Made by a program: the position numbers and the translations under genes. From assembly GCF_014705945.2 (NCBI RefSeq), contig NZ_CP061538.1, positions 1,550,001-1,614,000 of the forward strand: a stretch of 64,000 nucleotides of DNA, in the 5' to 3' direction. This document shows positions 15,551 through 25,824 of the stretch, piece after piece. The stretch's first letter is position 1; each line of letters starts with the position of its first letter. Under the pieces are notes generated by a model that saw only the letters and a program-made list of their open reading frames with translations, searched no databases and was not told the origin of the DNA. This DNA comes from Rothia amarae (GTDB lineage: Bacteria; Actinomycetota; Actinomycetes; Actinomycetales; Micrococcaceae).

Positions 15551-18500
15551 TTAGATAACGCCTTCGGAGAAGCGGTTAGGGTTGCCGAAGCGGTGAGCGG
15601 TAATCGAAACAGCCTGTTCCTTGACGAACGGGAGCATTTCGATCATGCCAGCTTCAGTGACAGGCTGGGTGTAGACGGCAATGTCAGGACGCCCACCGAG
15701 GGCTTCGAAGATGCCAACGGCGTCCGAACCTACCAAGCGAATACGAGAACCTTCCAAAGGGCCACCCTCGAATTCGCGCACATCACGCTGAGCTTGTTTA
15801 CTGAGCCACTGGCGATATTCAGCATCTGATTCCACAGTGATTTTCACACCGTGGTTCTCTAGTGCACCGCTCGCAGCCACGGGAAGCGGCTTTGCAGTGG
15901 AGAGGTAAACCGGTGCACCTGCGGCCAAACCAGCTAGCAGAACACGTACAACGGAGTGAGCGCTTGCGTCTGAATCTGCACGAACCTGAACTGCCTGGGG
16001 CACATAGCGCAAAATATTGCGCTCAACACCGAGCTGGCTGGGGTCATGACCAATACCAAACTCAGAATTCCATGCCAGGGAGTCAGAGGACGCCGAGCGC
16101 AGCAAGAACTCAAGCTCGCTCTGATCGACCGAGGAAGGTTCGCGCACCGCACCGATTACTTCGCGAACTGCCACCGAGGTAGGTGAAGCGGTGCTCTGCG
16201 ATTCCTTGGACTCCCAGTCGGTCAAAGCGGTGAGGTAGTTAGGGCCACCCGCTTTGGTACCGGATCCAACGGTTGACTTCTTCCAACCACCGAAGGGCTG
16301 ACGCTGCACGATAGCACCGGTAATACCGCGGTTGACGTAGAGATTGCCCGCCTGAACCTTGGAAAGCCACAACTCAAGTTCGCCGGAATCGAGCGAATGC
16401 AAACCGGCAGTCAAACCATAGTCAGTTGCATTCTGTAGCTCAATTGCTTCTTCCAAAGTCTTAGCTGTCATGACGCCAAGAATAGGACCAAAGTACTCGG
16501 TCAAGTGATACTCAGAGTTAGGTTTGACGCCGGCACGAACACCGGGCGACCACAAACGACCGGATTCATCCAACTTCTTGGGCTCAATAACCCAGTGCTC
16601 CCCCTCGTCCAGTTCGGTCAAACCGGAAAGCAACTTGCCTTCAGCAGGTGCAATGACGGGGCCCATCTCAGACTCAATGTCCTGGGGGTAAGCCACATGC
16701 AAAGACTGCACCGCATCTACCAACTGATGGTGGAAACGCTTGGAGGTAGCAACGCTACCTACCAGAATGACGGTTGAAGCAGCCGAGCACTTCTGACCTG
16801 CATGGCCAAATGCCGACTGTACGACGTCTTTGACTGCAAGATCAAGATCCGCATTCGGCGTCACAATAATAGAGTTCTTTCCAGAGGTCTCACCGAACAG
16901 GGGCAGATCCTTGCGCCATGAACGGAAGGTTTCAGCGGTTTCATAACCACCGGTAAGAATCAAACGGTCCACAGCAGGTGAGGAAATGAGCTTCTTTCCA
17001 GCTTCCTTATCAGTCACCTTAATGAGGCGCATCAACTCGCGGGGTACTCCAGCTTCCCAGAGAATCTCTGCGATTAGAGCACCGGTCCGAGCGGTCAGCG
17101 TAGCAGGCTTGAAGATAACGCCCGATCCCGCAGCTAAAGCAGCAAGCACACCACCGGCAGGAATAGCGGTGGGGAAGTTCCACGGCGGGATTACCAAGGT
17201 GAGGTTGACTGGAACCGGCGAAGCGCCGTCCATCTTCTCCTGTTTTTCAGCAAGTAGAGCATAGTAGTTAGCGAAGTCAATTGCCTCGGAAACTTCGGTG
17301 TCGCCCTGGTCAAGGGTCTTACCGGCTTCAGCAGCCATTACCTCCAGGAACTTATCTCGATTCAGACCAATCTGAACACCCACATTGCGAAGAACCTCAG
17401 CGCGCTCAGCACCTGACTTCTTGCCCCATGCTTTAGAGGCATTGATAACAGAATCAATCAGTTCATCCACCTGAGCGGCTGAAGAAAGCTCGTTATCTTT
17501 AAGTGCCTGAAGACCAATTTCAGTTGTCTTGGAACGTTCAAGAATGTCACGACCCCACACGCGGTTTTGCTCCAGTGAAGAATCGGTATCGGGAGCATTT
17601 TCAAACCCAAAACGAGGGCGGAACACAGTCTGAGCGGTTTCTTCCAAACGATTCTGAGTACGCTTAGGGCCGGGAACCTCATCGGTTACAGAATTGAGCG
17701 AACGCATGAAGCGAGCCTGCTCGCGCTGGAACAACTCATCGCTCTGGTGCAGATCGAAGACGGCACTCATGAAGTTCTCAGACGAAGCGTTTTCCTCCAG
17801 GCGACGCACCAGGTAAGAAATTGCGACGTCGAATTCTTCAGGGCGAACAACCGGGGTATAGAGCAAAACATGCCCTACACGGCGCCGGATAACCTCACCC
17901 AACTGATCCGCCATACCGATGAGCATCTCGAATTCGACGTCATCCTGAACACCGCGATCCTCAGCCAAAAGCAGTGCAAATGCGATATCAAAGATATTCT
18001 GACCAGCAACACCCAGACGGATATTCTTAGTGTGTTCGGGGCGTAATGCGTAATCAAGCACACGCTTGTAGTTGGTGTCGGTGAGCTGCTTGGAATCCCA
18101 TGTAGTCACGTCCCAGCCGTGAACAACAGCTTCAACGATTTCCATCGACAGGTTAGCGCCCTTTACCAGGCGAACTTTCACGCGAGAACCGCCGTTTTCA
18201 ACACGCTTGGCAGCCCATTCCTGCAAGTGCTGCATAGCCGCCAAGGTATCGGGCAGGTAAGCCTGCAGTACGATACCTGCTTCAAGATCGCGCAGGTGCT
18301 CCTGATCGAGAATCTTGGTGAAAACTGCGATGGTCATGTCGAGGTCTTTGTACTCTTCCATGTCCAAGTTAATGAACTTCTTCTTGGGAGAGTTAGCTGC
18401 CAGCTCATAGAGCGGAGTCAGACGGCGGACAGCTTCTTCTACAACCTCATCAAACGCCCAGTGCGAATGGGGGCCAGAAACTGCCGAGACCTTGATGGAA

Positions 18501-19033
18501 ACGTAATCGACGTCGTCGCGGGAGAGCAAACGCTTGGTTTCGCTCAGGCGGCGCTCCGCTTCCTTATCGCCCAGAACTGCCTCACCCAACAGGTTGATAT
18601 TCAGTTTATTGCCGCCCTCAGTGAGGTGCTTGATAGCGGGGCCCAGCTTTTCATCTCGTGCGTCGATAATGAGGTGGCTGACCATCTCACGCAGCACCTT
18701 ACGTGCAACGGGAACGGTAGGCCAAGATGCCTTGCCAGCAATCGCGCCACCAGCCTGAACGGCAGCCTTCATGTACCAGGGAAGGAAGGCAGGGGCGAGG
18801 GAGGAAATCTTAGAAAGGTTAGTACCGGCGACCGAAGCGTCTTCAGGGCGGACGACGGTGTCCACGAAGCCTACGGTGAAGTCCAGGCCGTTAGGGTCTT
18901 TGAGTACGCCAGCCAGCATTTCCGCTGCCTGATCGGAAGGTACGTTCTGCGCTTCTTTAAGCCATTCTTGAACGAGTTTCTGTGCACGCTCAGCAAGCTG
19001 CTGGTAGTGATCAGAGGTGAAAGTGTATTCCAC
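15551..19033 (-). CDS. putA: Bifunctional proline dehydrogenase / pyrroline-5-carboxylate dehydrogenase
   Basis: This is a ~1160-residue fused enzyme that oxidises proline to glutamate. The FAD-dependent proline dehydrogenase barrel (~1-450) shows VSIKVSAVSG, LDMEEYKDLD, LQAYLPD and RLVKGAN. The aldehyde dehydrogenase part (~510-1000) shows PPWNFPTAIPAGG, FKPATLT, the catalytic Glu in LFGETSGKN and the nucleophile Cys in GHAGQKCSAAS. A ~150-residue C-terminal domain follows, as in long PutA proteins. No N-terminal ribbon-helix-helix is present, so it is not its own repressor. I prefer the GTG at 19033 because GGGAG lies 5 bp before it; TTG at 19045 is the upstream alternative. The divergent LysR gene is the probable regulator. 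Confidence 0.95.
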   Translation of the reverse strand: MEYTFTSDHYQQLAERAQKLVQEWLKEAQNVPSDQAAEMLAGVLKDPNGLDFTVGFVDTVVRPEDASVAGTNLSKISSLAPAFLPWYMKAAVQAGGAIAGKASWPTVPVARKVLREMVSHLIIDARDEKLGPAIKHLTEGGNKLNINLLGEAVLGDKEAERRLSETKRLLSRDDVDYVSIKVSAVSGPHSHWAFDEVVEEAVRRLTPLYELAANSPKKKFINLDMEEYKDLDMTIAVFTKILDQEHLRDLEAGIVLQAYLPDTLAAMQHLQEWAAKRVENGGSRVKVRLVKGANLSMEIVEAVVHGWDVTTWDSKQLTDTNYKRVLDYALRPEHTKNIRLGVAGQNIFDIAFALLLAEDRGVQDDVEFEMLIGMADQLGEVIRRRVGHVLLYTPVVRPEEFDVAISYLVRRLEENASSENFMSAVFDLHQSDELFQREQARFMRSLNSVTDEVPGPKRTQNRLEETAQTVFRPRFGFENAPDTDSSLEQNRVWGRDILERSKTTEIGLQALKDNELSSAAQVDELIDSVINASKAWGKKSGAERAEVLRNVGVQIGLNRDKFLEVMAAEAGKTLDQGDTEVSEAIDFANYYALLAEKQEKMDGASPVPVNLTLVIPPWNFPTAIPAGGVLAALAAGSGVIFKPATLTARTGALIAEILWEAGVPRELMRLIKVTDKEAGKKLISSPAVDRLILTGGYETAETFRSWRKDLPLFGETSGKNSIIVTPNADLDLAVKDVVQSAFGHAGQKCSAASTVILVGSVATSKRFHHQLVDAVQSLHVAYPQDIESEMGPVIAPAEGKLLSGLTELDEGEHWVIEPKKLDESGRLWSPGVRAGVKPNSEYHLTEYFGPILGVMTAKTLEEAIELQNATDYGLTAGLHSLDSGELELWLSKVQAGNLYVNRGITGAIVQRQPFGGWKKSTVGSGTKAGGPNYLTALTDWESKESQSTASPTSVAVREVIGAVREPSSVDQSELEFLLRSASSDSLAWNSEFGIGHDPSQLGVERNILRYVPQAVQVRADSDASAHSVVRVLLAGLAAGAPVYLSTAKPLPVAASGALENHGVKITVESDAEYRQWLSKQAQRDVREFEGGPLEGSRIRLVGSDAVGIFEALGGRPDIAVYTQPVTEAGMIEMLPFVKEQAVSITAHRFGNPNRFSEGVI

Positions 19034-19191
19034 GGAATCTCCCAACGATTCTAGGGTGCCGCCCGTAAGCGGCGTTGATGCTCTCTCTATTGGAACACGC
19101 TATGACTGCCCGCACACTATTAGAAATTTTGAATCTTATTCACTGATACAGTTAAGAATTTCTTAATAGTTTATTTCTCCAAGGAGACACC

Positions 19192-20091
19192 GTGTACGAC
19201 GTCCGCCGCCTGCATATGTTGCTGGAAATTCACGAGCGAGGCACCCTCACCGCAGCTGCCAAAACACTGCACCTCACATCCTCTGCTATCTCCCAGCAAA
19301 TTTCTGTTCTCGAAAAAGAAGCCGGTACCGCGCTGATCCAGAAAGTTGGACGAGGCGTTCAGCTCACCACCGCAGGGTTGGTGCTAGTTGAAGGCGCGCG
19401 CAGAGTTCTAGAAGAGTTTGACTCAATGAAAACACGGGTGGAGAGCCTCACCGGAGAAGCTCGAGGAACAGTGCGCATCGCTATTTTTCAATCGGCGTCC
19501 CTCGCTCTTTTACCTGCAGCCCTTGAATATCTGCAGAAAAACCACCCAGCGGTTCAGCTCCACGCGATGCAGATAGAACCCGAAATTGGTCTCAATCTGA
19601 CCAAGAGTAGGCAATTCGACCTCACTATCGCCGAGACGTATCCCAACCACTTTATTCCAGAGATTCCAGAACTCTCTTACGAATTGCTCACCGAAGACCG
19701 TCTAAACATCATTGCGCCCCAAGCAACAGATGCCGAAGAGCTCACCGAGGCCCAAAATCTACGCTGGGTTTTTGAAAATACCGGCAACACCAGCAGACAG
19801 TGGGCTATCAACCTTTGCCGAGCCTCCGGGTTTGAACCGCGTGTCGATTTCGATATTGACGACGTCATCACCCATCTTCATCTGGTACGAGCTGGGTACG
19901 CGGCGGCAATTGTGCCTCAATTTATTGTGCAAAGTTCTGGCGGGTTGAACGGCGTGAAGATTCTCCGCACTCCTGAGGAACATTTTCGGAAGATCTACAT
20001 GGTGACCCGTCGAGAAAGCCAAGATCAGCTCTCCATAGGCGCGGTTCGCGATGCCCTTAAGTGGGCGGCACACCGCGATGCCGAAGTTTGA
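19192..20091 (+). CDS. LysR-family regulator, likely of putA
   Basis: The 299-residue protein has an N-terminal winged helix (LHMLLEIHERGTLTAAAKTL, TSSAISQQISVLEKE) and a periplasmic-binding-like effector domain starting near residue 92 (GTVRIAIFQSASLALLPAAL). It is divergent from putA across ~158 bp, the usual arrangement for a LysR activator and its target. Proline or a product would be the expected co-inducer, but this is inferred from position. Start is GTG at 19192 with AAGGAG upstream. Confidence 0.85.
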   Translation: MYDVRRLHMLLEIHERGTLTAAAKTLHLTSSAISQQISVLEKEAGTALIQKVGRGVQLTTAGLVLVEGARRVLEEFDSMKTRVESLTGEARGTVRIAIFQSASLALLPAALEYLQKNHPAVQLHAMQIEPEIGLNLTKSRQFDLTIAETYPNHFIPEIPELSYELLTEDRLNIIAPQATDAEELTEAQNLRWVFENTGNTSRQWAINLCRASGFEPRVDFDIDDVITHLHLVRAGYAAAIVPQFIVQSSGGLNGVKILRTPEEHFRKIYMVTRRESQDQLSIGAVRDALKWAAHRDAEV

Positions 20092-20115
20092 TTCATGATT
20101 GTTCCAGGTGCCTAA

Positions 20116-20185
20116 CCTAAGGGTCACTAAATCCGCAAAAGTGCATTTATTTGAGTGCACTTTTGCGGATTTAGTGACCCTTAGG
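20116..20185. repeat. Perfect 30-bp inverted repeat
   Basis: The arms at 20116-20145 and 20156-20185 are perfectly complementary over 30 bp around a 10-base loop. It lies at the end of the convergent LysR gene and the small remnant at 20191-20413. The arms lack a T-run, so it is not a textbook terminator, though it would block both directions. A perfect arm this long suggests recent origin or active maintenance. Confidence 0.85.
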
Positions 20186-20190
20186 GCAAA

Positions 20191-20413
20191 TTACCCCTTA
20201 TAGGCATCCTCAAAGTCATCACTTTTTTCGGTCATCCCCCAGCCACCGTTTTTGTAAGCGGCATCCACCTGGTAAGGGGATAAAATTATCGAAATTTCCA
20301 TCAAATTCGATTGCATCAACTTCCTTTTTCGCGTTTGCGCTTGATGAAGGGGAAGACGTGTTTGATGGAGACGACGAACCTGTGGATGGTTCTGCGGTCT
20401 GGGGGGCTTTCAT
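20191..20413 (-). pseudogene. Small frameshifted gene of unknown function
   Basis: From ATG at 20413 one frame encodes a Ser/Thr/Pro-rich stretch (EPSTGSSSPSNTSSPSSS) then KKEVDAIEFDGNFDN. Near 20285 the likely coding frame moves: the neighbouring frame reads SPYQVDAAYKNGGWGM, TEKSDDFEDAYKG and a stop at 20191. Together these suggest a ~75-residue product or the tail of a secreted protein, disrupted by one frameshift. It begins 15 bp after the SorC-type regulator stop. No family is recognised. Confidence 0.35.
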
Positions 20414-20427
20414 TCGAGACGAAGAAT

Positions 20428-21378
20428 TTAGGCAGCTTTCAACAGCAACTCCGCCAGCTGCGCATCTATGACCAGGTCGGTCACTGCGCCCGTCATGAGC
20501 GCCCCCATCAGCGCAGATAGCCGGTGCGCTCCCGAGACCACCGCGATACGTCGTTTGATGCGCACTAGTTCAGCAGGGGTCGGACCGGTCGCCCGTCTAT
20601 TCACCTCAAGGTCCGCAAAAGTGCCATTCTCCCGTAGAAAAACCGTGCACATATCCCCCACTACACCGGTCTGCCTCAGGCGGCGCTGCTCTTCCTCGGT
20701 AAAGTACCCGCCGTTATAGACATGCGAGGGAATCGCGCCGCCAAAAGCACCAATTCCAAAAAGTGCGACGTCTGCCACCCTCTGCATTTTCAGCACAGAG
20801 CGCACTGATTCTTCCTGCCACATAGCCTCTTTGGTGGTGGCGCGATCGAAAAAAGCCGGGACAGGAAAATGAATCATCTGAGCACTAAATGCCTCGGCTA
20901 TCTGCCCCAAGATTGCACCTGAATAAGGAATACCCGTATGACGGGCGTTACCCGCCCCATTAAGTTGTACAACCAAAGCGTTTTTGAGCGGGCGGGGAGG
21001 TAGTTGTCGGGCAACTTCGCTCACCGTAGACCCCCAAGCCACCCCTAAGACCATGTCATCGTGCATCACATTATTGAGTAAAACACCCGCCTCGCGAGCT
21101 ACTGCTTGCATCCGCCCCAACGCCGAATCGCGTGGGTTTGTGGGTACTACCAGAGCTTTAACGCGGAACCTATCCCCCAGCTTGGTCGCTAAGTCATTTT
21201 TCGGTTTGAAATCATCATTGAGATTAATTTGCACCAGTCCCACCTGCCGCGCTTCTTTGAGAAGCCGTGAAACAGTAGCGCGTGAAACAGATAACCGGGC
21301 TCCCACCTGATCCATAGTGAGATGTTCCAGGTAGTAGAGCTGAGCCGCTTCAAAGAGCTGAGTGTTACGTTCTTTCAC
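20428..21378 (-). CDS. SorC/DeoR-type sugar-binding transcriptional regulator
   Basis: The 316-residue protein has an N-terminal helix-turn-helix (LTMDQVGARLSVSRATVSRL) and a large sugar-binding domain of the SorC family (VLGVAWGSTVSEVARQL, VQLNGAGNA, ALFGIGAFGG). It is divergent from glpD with ~100 bp between, so it is the likely regulator of glycerol or glycerol-3-phosphate use. Relatives respond to phosphorylated sugars, which fits glycerol-3-phosphate, but the ligand is not shown by the sequence. Confidence 0.85.
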   Translation of the reverse strand: MKERNTQLFEAAQLYYLEHLTMDQVGARLSVSRATVSRLLKEARQVGLVQINLNDDFKPKNDLATKLGDRFRVKALVVPTNPRDSALGRMQAVAREAGVLLNNVMHDDMVLGVAWGSTVSEVARQLPPRPLKNALVVQLNGAGNARHTGIPYSGAILGQIAEAFSAQMIHFPVPAFFDRATTKEAMWQEESVRSVLKMQRVADVALFGIGAFGGAIPSHVYNGGYFTEEEQRRLRQTGVVGDMCTVFLRENGTFADLEVNRRATGPTPAELVRIKRRIAVVSGAHRLSALMGALMTGAVTDLVIDAQLAELLLKAA

Positions 21379-21480
21379 AGTTCTAGATACTAGTTGAAAA
21401 TTCTTTCAGATTGTTTGCTTCCGTATAGACTCAGCAGTTCAAATAGAGAAAAGGTAACTATCAACTAAAGGGGTTCGAAC

Positions 21481-23247
21481 GTGTCATCTGCACAGTTTGC
21501 ACAACAATCACGGCTCACCAAAGAATCGCGGTCAAAGGCCCTTGCAGCCATGACCGATTCAGAGGGGCTAGACATTCTCATCATCGGTGGCGGCGTCACC
21601 GGCGCTGGCATCGCTCTTGACGCGGCAACGCGCGGTCTGCGCACCGGCATCGTCGAAGCTGGCGACTGGGCAGCAGGTACTTCCGCTTGGTCTTCTAAGC
21701 TTGTTCACGGTGGTCTGCGCTACCTCTACAACCTGGATTTCAAGCTCGTTGCAGAAGCTCTTAAGGAGCGAGGCAATCTGCTGACCAAAACCGCACCCCA
21801 TCTCGTCAAAGCACAGCCCTTCCTATGGCCTTTGAAAATGCCCGTAATTGAGCGTGCGTATTCAGCGGTGGGAATCGGCATGTATGACGTCATGGCATTC
21901 GCCGGCGCCCGTGGCAACGCCACCGTTCCTCCACAACGACACTTCACCAAAAAGGGAACTAAGAAAATCTTCCCGGGCATTAAGGATGACAAATTCACCG
22001 GTGCTATTCAGTTTTACGATGCACGCGTGGACGACGCCCGTCTCGTCATCGACTTGGTGCGCACCGCAGCTGGCTATGGCGCTCTAGCCGCTCCCCGCAC
22101 CCAGGTTATTAGCATTCTCAAAGATTCCTCAGGAGCTGTGAACGGTGCAGTCGTCAAGGATCTCGAAACCGATGCCGAACTCGAAATCAAAGCGAAGAAA
22201 ATTATCAATGCCACCGGTGTCTGGACCGAAGAGACAGAATCCATGGCGCAGAAAGATGCCGGCTTGAAGGTTCTTGCTTCTAAGGGTATCCACATTGTGG
22301 TTCCTCGCGAGCGCATCCAAGCGTCCTCAGGCATTTTCACTCAGACAGAGAAGTCTGTTCTGTTTATTATTCCTTGGCAGCGTTACTGGATTCTTGGCAC
22401 CACCGATACTCCGTACACCGAGGACATTGAAAACCCGGTGGCTACCGCTAAGGACATCCAGTATGTCTTAGATCAGGCGAATGAACTGATTGCTGAAGAG
22501 CTGACTCAGGACGATATTATTGGCACCTATTCTGGCCTTCGTCCGCTACTTCAGCCGGTTTTGAAGGAGGGCTCTGAGAAGTCATCTACAAAGGTTTCGC
22601 GTGAGCATACTGTCACCGAGATTGCACCAAATATGAGTGCTATCGCCGGTGGTAAGCTCACCACCTATCGCGTGATGGCTGAGGACGCCGTCGATTTTGC
22701 GTTGGGTGACGAGGCGAAGACGCGCCCCAGCGTTACCTCTGATATTCCTTTGGTCGGTGCAAATGGCTACCAGGCAATCTTGGGTTCAATCGAATCGATT
22801 GCTCAGAAGCAGGGTTGGGATAAGCAGCGCCAGGAGCACCTGTTGGAGCGCTACGGTGCAGAAATTACCGATTTAGTGTCTCTCATTGAGAAGAATCCGG
22901 ACCTCGGTGAGCCCTTGAAAAATGCTCCGCAGTTCTTGCGTGCAGATGTTGTGTACGCGGTTCAAGCTGAGGGTGCGCTTCACCTTGAAGATGTTCTGGT
23001 TCGCCGTGTTCGTCTGGACTTGGAGCAGCGCGATCGTGGGCTTTCTTCGGCCGAAGAAATTGTTGCACTGATGGCCCCTGAACTTGGTTGGTCTCAGAAG
23101 GATGCCCAGCATGAAGTTGATCTATACCGTCAGCGTGTTGAGGCTATTGCTGCGGCGGAGAAAACCTCCACAGATTCTGAGGCAGTTGCTCATCTTGAGG
23201 ACGTTGAGAGCGTAGCTCCCCGTCAGAAGTTGAACAACGCTTCATAA
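21481..23247 (+). CDS. glpD: Aerobic glycerol-3-phosphate dehydrogenase
   Basis: The 588-residue FAD enzyme oxidises glycerol-3-phosphate to dihydroxyacetone phosphate at the membrane and passes electrons to quinone. The Rossmann FAD motif is LIIGGGVTGAGIALDAATRG near residues 33-53. WSSKLVHGGLRYL and the IAGGKLTTYR C-terminal motif are typical of GlpD. Length is normal for actinobacteria. It starts with GTG after GGGG and is first of the glpD-glpF-glpK set. Codon choice is C-ending in the first half and more G/T-ending in the second. Confidence 0.95.
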   Translation: MSSAQFAQQSRLTKESRSKALAAMTDSEGLDILIIGGGVTGAGIALDAATRGLRTGIVEAGDWAAGTSAWSSKLVHGGLRYLYNLDFKLVAEALKERGNLLTKTAPHLVKAQPFLWPLKMPVIERAYSAVGIGMYDVMAFAGARGNATVPPQRHFTKKGTKKIFPGIKDDKFTGAIQFYDARVDDARLVIDLVRTAAGYGALAAPRTQVISILKDSSGAVNGAVVKDLETDAELEIKAKKIINATGVWTEETESMAQKDAGLKVLASKGIHIVVPRERIQASSGIFTQTEKSVLFIIPWQRYWILGTTDTPYTEDIENPVATAKDIQYVLDQANELIAEELTQDDIIGTYSGLRPLLQPVLKEGSEKSSTKVSREHTVTEIAPNMSAIAGGKLTTYRVMAEDAVDFALGDEAKTRPSVTSDIPLVGANGYQAILGSIESIAQKQGWDKQRQEHLLERYGAEITDLVSLIEKNPDLGEPLKNAPQFLRADVVYAVQAEGALHLEDVLVRRVRLDLEQRDRGLSSAEEIVALMAPELGWSQKDAQHEVDLYRQRVEAIAAAEKTSTDSEAVAHLEDVESVAPRQKLNNAS

Positions 23248-23287
23248 CCCATAGGTAAACATACTAAGTGCATGAGTACCTCCGTTT

Positions 23288-23328
23288 GAGTGCGCTAAAT
23301 CGCCGAGGGGATGGTGTTTAGCGCACTC
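23288..23328 (+). terminator. Hairpin between glpD and glpF
   Basis: GAGTGCGCTAAA (23288-23299) pairs perfectly with TTTAGCGCACTC (23317-23328). The run after it is only loosely T-rich, so it may lower read-through or stabilise glpD mRNA rather than stop transcription. Confidence 0.5.
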
Positions 23329-23360
23329 ACTGATTTATTCCTTGATTGAAAGGATTCACT

Positions 23361-24146
23361 ATGAATGGTCTGCTTGCAGGAGGGTCTACCCTTCTTACCG
23401 GCGCAGACGGCATACCGACGTCTTTAGGGCTCTTTTCCTCTGAGTTCCTGGGCACTTTGGTACTTATTTTGTTGGGTGCTGGCGTTTGTGCAGCTAATAG
23501 TTTGAACAAATCGCATGCCAAGGGTGCTGGTTGGGTAGCAATTGCTTTTGGCTGGGGTTTAGCAGTTTTTGCTGCGGTGTATGTTTCTGGTCCTTCCGGC
23601 GCGCATTTGAATCCGGCTGTAACCATTGGTCAGTGGGTTGCTGGGAATGAGCTAACAAAAGGCGTTCCTGCAACATTGGGCAACATGTTGGTTTACTTTG
23701 CCGGTCAAATGGTTGGCGCAATTGTTGGCGCGATCGTTTGCTGGCTCGCTTATAAGAAGCAGTTCGACGAACCAGCCGACGACGGCGTCAAGCTGGGCGT
23801 CTTCTCGACCGGTCCTGCCGTACCCTCGTATGGATGGAACCTGGTTTCTGAAATCATCGGAACTTTCGTTCTGATTGCATTCGTGGTTGCGTCCGGTCAG
23901 ACCCCCTCCGGTCTTGGTCCTCTAGCTGTTGCACTCATCGTCGTTTCCATCGGATTCTCACTGGGTGGCCCCACAGGTTACGCCATTAACCCTGCACGCG
24001 ATCTTGGTCCTCGTATCGCTCATGCCCTGCTTCCTATTCCAAACAAGGGCGATTCTAATTGGTCCTATGCTTGGGTTCCCGTAGTTGGTCCCATTATCGG
24101 CGCCGTACTTGCCGCGCTGATTGTACCTGCGCTACTCGCTATTTAG
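23361..24146 (+). CDS. glpF: Glycerol uptake facilitator (aquaglyceroporin)
   Basis: The membrane channel of the MIP family carries both pore signatures, [13 protein letters not shown] and [13 protein letters not shown]; the Asp after the second NPAR is the mark of glycerol-conducting members. There are about six membrane segments. I place the start at ATG 23361 (MNGLLAG) because AAGGA lies 7 bp upstream; the open frame extends to 23346 without a ribosome site. It sits between glpD and glpK and brings glycerol in for GlpK to trap by phosphorylation. Confidence 0.93.
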   Translation: MNGLLAGGSTLLTGADGIPTSLGLFSSEFLGTLVLILLGAGVCAANSLNKSHAKGAGWVAIAFGWGLAVFAAVYVSGPSGAHLNPAVTIGQWVAGNELTKGVPATLGNMLVYFAGQMVGAIVGAIVCWLAYKKQFDEPADDGVKLGVFSTGPAVPSYGWNLVSEIIGTFVLIAFVVASGQTPSGLGPLAVALIVVSIGFSLGGPTGYAINPARDLGPRIAHALLPIPNKGDSNWSYAWVPVVGPIIGAVLAALIVPALLAI

Positions 24147-24197
24147 AGGTTGAGCTAAACTAACCCCCACAGTAACTATCACAAAGGAGTGGTTGAT

Positions 24198-25757
24198 ATG
24201 GCAGAGAAAAAACTGCCCGCACGCAAAAAGTACATCCTTTCGTTAGACCAAGGAACCACGAGTTCCCGCGCCATTTTGTTTGATAAAAAGGCGAACATCA
24301 AGGCTGTAGGCCAGCTCGAGCACGAGCAGATTTTTCCTAAGGCTGGCTGGGTTGAGCACGATCCGCTAGAAATCTGGAGCAATGTGCGTAAAGTAGTGGG
24401 TCATGCACTTTCTGATGCAGGCATCAACCACCACGAAATCGCCGCTGTTGGTATTACCAATCAGCGCGAAACCGCCGTCGTCTGGGATAAGAACACTGGC
24501 GAGCCGATTTATAACGCCATCGTTTGGCAGGACACCCGCACACAGAAGATTTGCAATGAGCTTGGCGGCAAAGAAGGCGAAGGCAAGTACCGCGATATCA
24601 CCGGCTTGCACCTGGCAACTTATTTCTCAGGCCCAAAAATTAAGTGGATTCTCGACAATGTTGAGGGCGCACGCGAAAAGGCCGAAGCAGGTGACCTCCT
24701 CTTTGGCAACACCGATACCTGGCTCGTATGGAACCTCACCGGCGGCACTGATGGTGGTATTCACGTTACTGACGTCACCAACGCATCTCGCACTATGCTT
24801 ATGAACATCAAGACTCTGCAGTGGGATGAATCCATTGCAGCAGATATGGGAATCCCCCTCTCGATGCTCCCTGAGATTCACTCTTCCTCCGAGATTTTGG
24901 GGGAAGGTCGCCAAAATGGTCTTCTGCCCGGGGTTCCTATTGCCGGTATTTTGGGTGATCAGCAGGCTGCTACTTTTGGTCAGGCGTGCTTTGAAGAGGG
25001 CATGGTGAAGAATACCTACGGCACAGGTAATTTCATGCTGATGAATACCGGTCAAGAACCCGTTATTTCTGAGAATGGTCTGCTCACCACCGTCGCCTAC
25101 AAAATTGGCGATAACAAGCCCGTTTATGCGCTCGAAGGATCTGTCGCAGTTTCCGGCTCTTTGATTCAGTGGCTGCGTGATAACATGCGCATGATTAACG
25201 ACGCTGCTGAATCTGAAAAGCTGGCAACCAGCGTGGAAGACTCCGGTGGGTGCTACGTGGTACCGGCTTTCTCCGGGCTATTTGCACCGCATTGGCGCTC
25301 CGATGCGCGTGGAGTTATTGTGGGCTTAACCCGCTATATTAACCGGGCGCATATCGTCCGCGCCGCTCTGGAGGCAACCGCGTGGCAGACTCGCGAAGTT
25401 CTCGATGCGATGAACGCAGATATCGATCACGCCGGAGTAGACGTAGAGCTCACCGAATTGCGTGTTGATGGCGGCATGACTGCAAATGAATTCCTCATGC
25501 AGTTCCAGGCAGATATTCTCGGAGTTCCTGTGATCCGCCCCAAGATTATTGAAACTACCGCTTTGGGTGCAGCTTATGCTGCCGGTATCGCCGTGGGATT
25601 CTGGGACGGCGAGCAAGATGTCATTGATAACTGGTCCGAAGATAAGCGTTGGACTCCGGATATGGATACTGAGGAGGTCGAGCGCCAGTACCGTAACTGG
25701 AAGAAGGCGGTTTCTAAGACCCTCGACTGGGTCGATGAAGACGTTATCACCGACTAA
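24198..25757 (+). CDS. glpK: Glycerol kinase
   Basis: The FGGY-family kinase of ~519 residues phosphorylates glycerol to glycerol-3-phosphate. [15 protein letters not shown] near the N-terminus is the ATP phosphate loop; [26 protein letters not shown] and [19 protein letters not shown] are family signatures. ATG at 24198 follows AAAGGAG by about 9 bp and is preferred over the in-frame GTG at 24189. A strong terminator follows, ending the glycerol unit. Confidence 0.96.
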   Translation: MAEKKLPARKKYILSLDQGTTSSRAILFDKKANIKAVGQLEHEQIFPKAGWVEHDPLEIWSNVRKVVGHALSDAGINHHEIAAVGITNQRETAVVWDKNTGEPIYNAIVWQDTRTQKICNELGGKEGEGKYRDITGLHLATYFSGPKIKWILDNVEGAREKAEAGDLLFGNTDTWLVWNLTGGTDGGIHVTDVTNASRTMLMNIKTLQWDESIAADMGIPLSMLPEIHSSSEILGEGRQNGLLPGVPIAGILGDQQAATFGQACFEEGMVKNTYGTGNFMLMNTGQEPVISENGLLTTVAYKIGDNKPVYALEGSVAVSGSLIQWLRDNMRMINDAAESEKLATSVEDSGGCYVVPAFSGLFAPHWRSDARGVIVGLTRYINRAHIVRAALEATAWQTREVLDAMNADIDHAGVDVELTELRVDGGMTANEFLMQFQADILGVPVIRPKIIETTALGAAYAAGIAVGFWDGEQDVIDNWSEDKRWTPDMDTEEVERQYRNWKKAVSKTLDWVDEDVITD

Positions 25758-25774
25758 TCTCTCTCAGTAAGTCA

Positions 25775-25808
25775 AGCCGGGGCATGAAATTGTCATGCCC
25801 CGGCTTTC
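25775..25808 (+). terminator. Terminator of the glp unit
   Basis: A perfect 13-bp stem AGCCGGGGCATGA / TCATGCCCCGGCT (25775-25787 and 25793-25805) with a 5-base loop is followed by TTCTT. Confidence 0.85.
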
Positions 25809-25824
25809 TTATATGCTGAGGTGT

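Noticed and set aside
18119-19054. A 311-residue open frame opposite putA
   Set aside because: Antisense to the well-supported proline dehydrogenase domain, with no recognisable motif.
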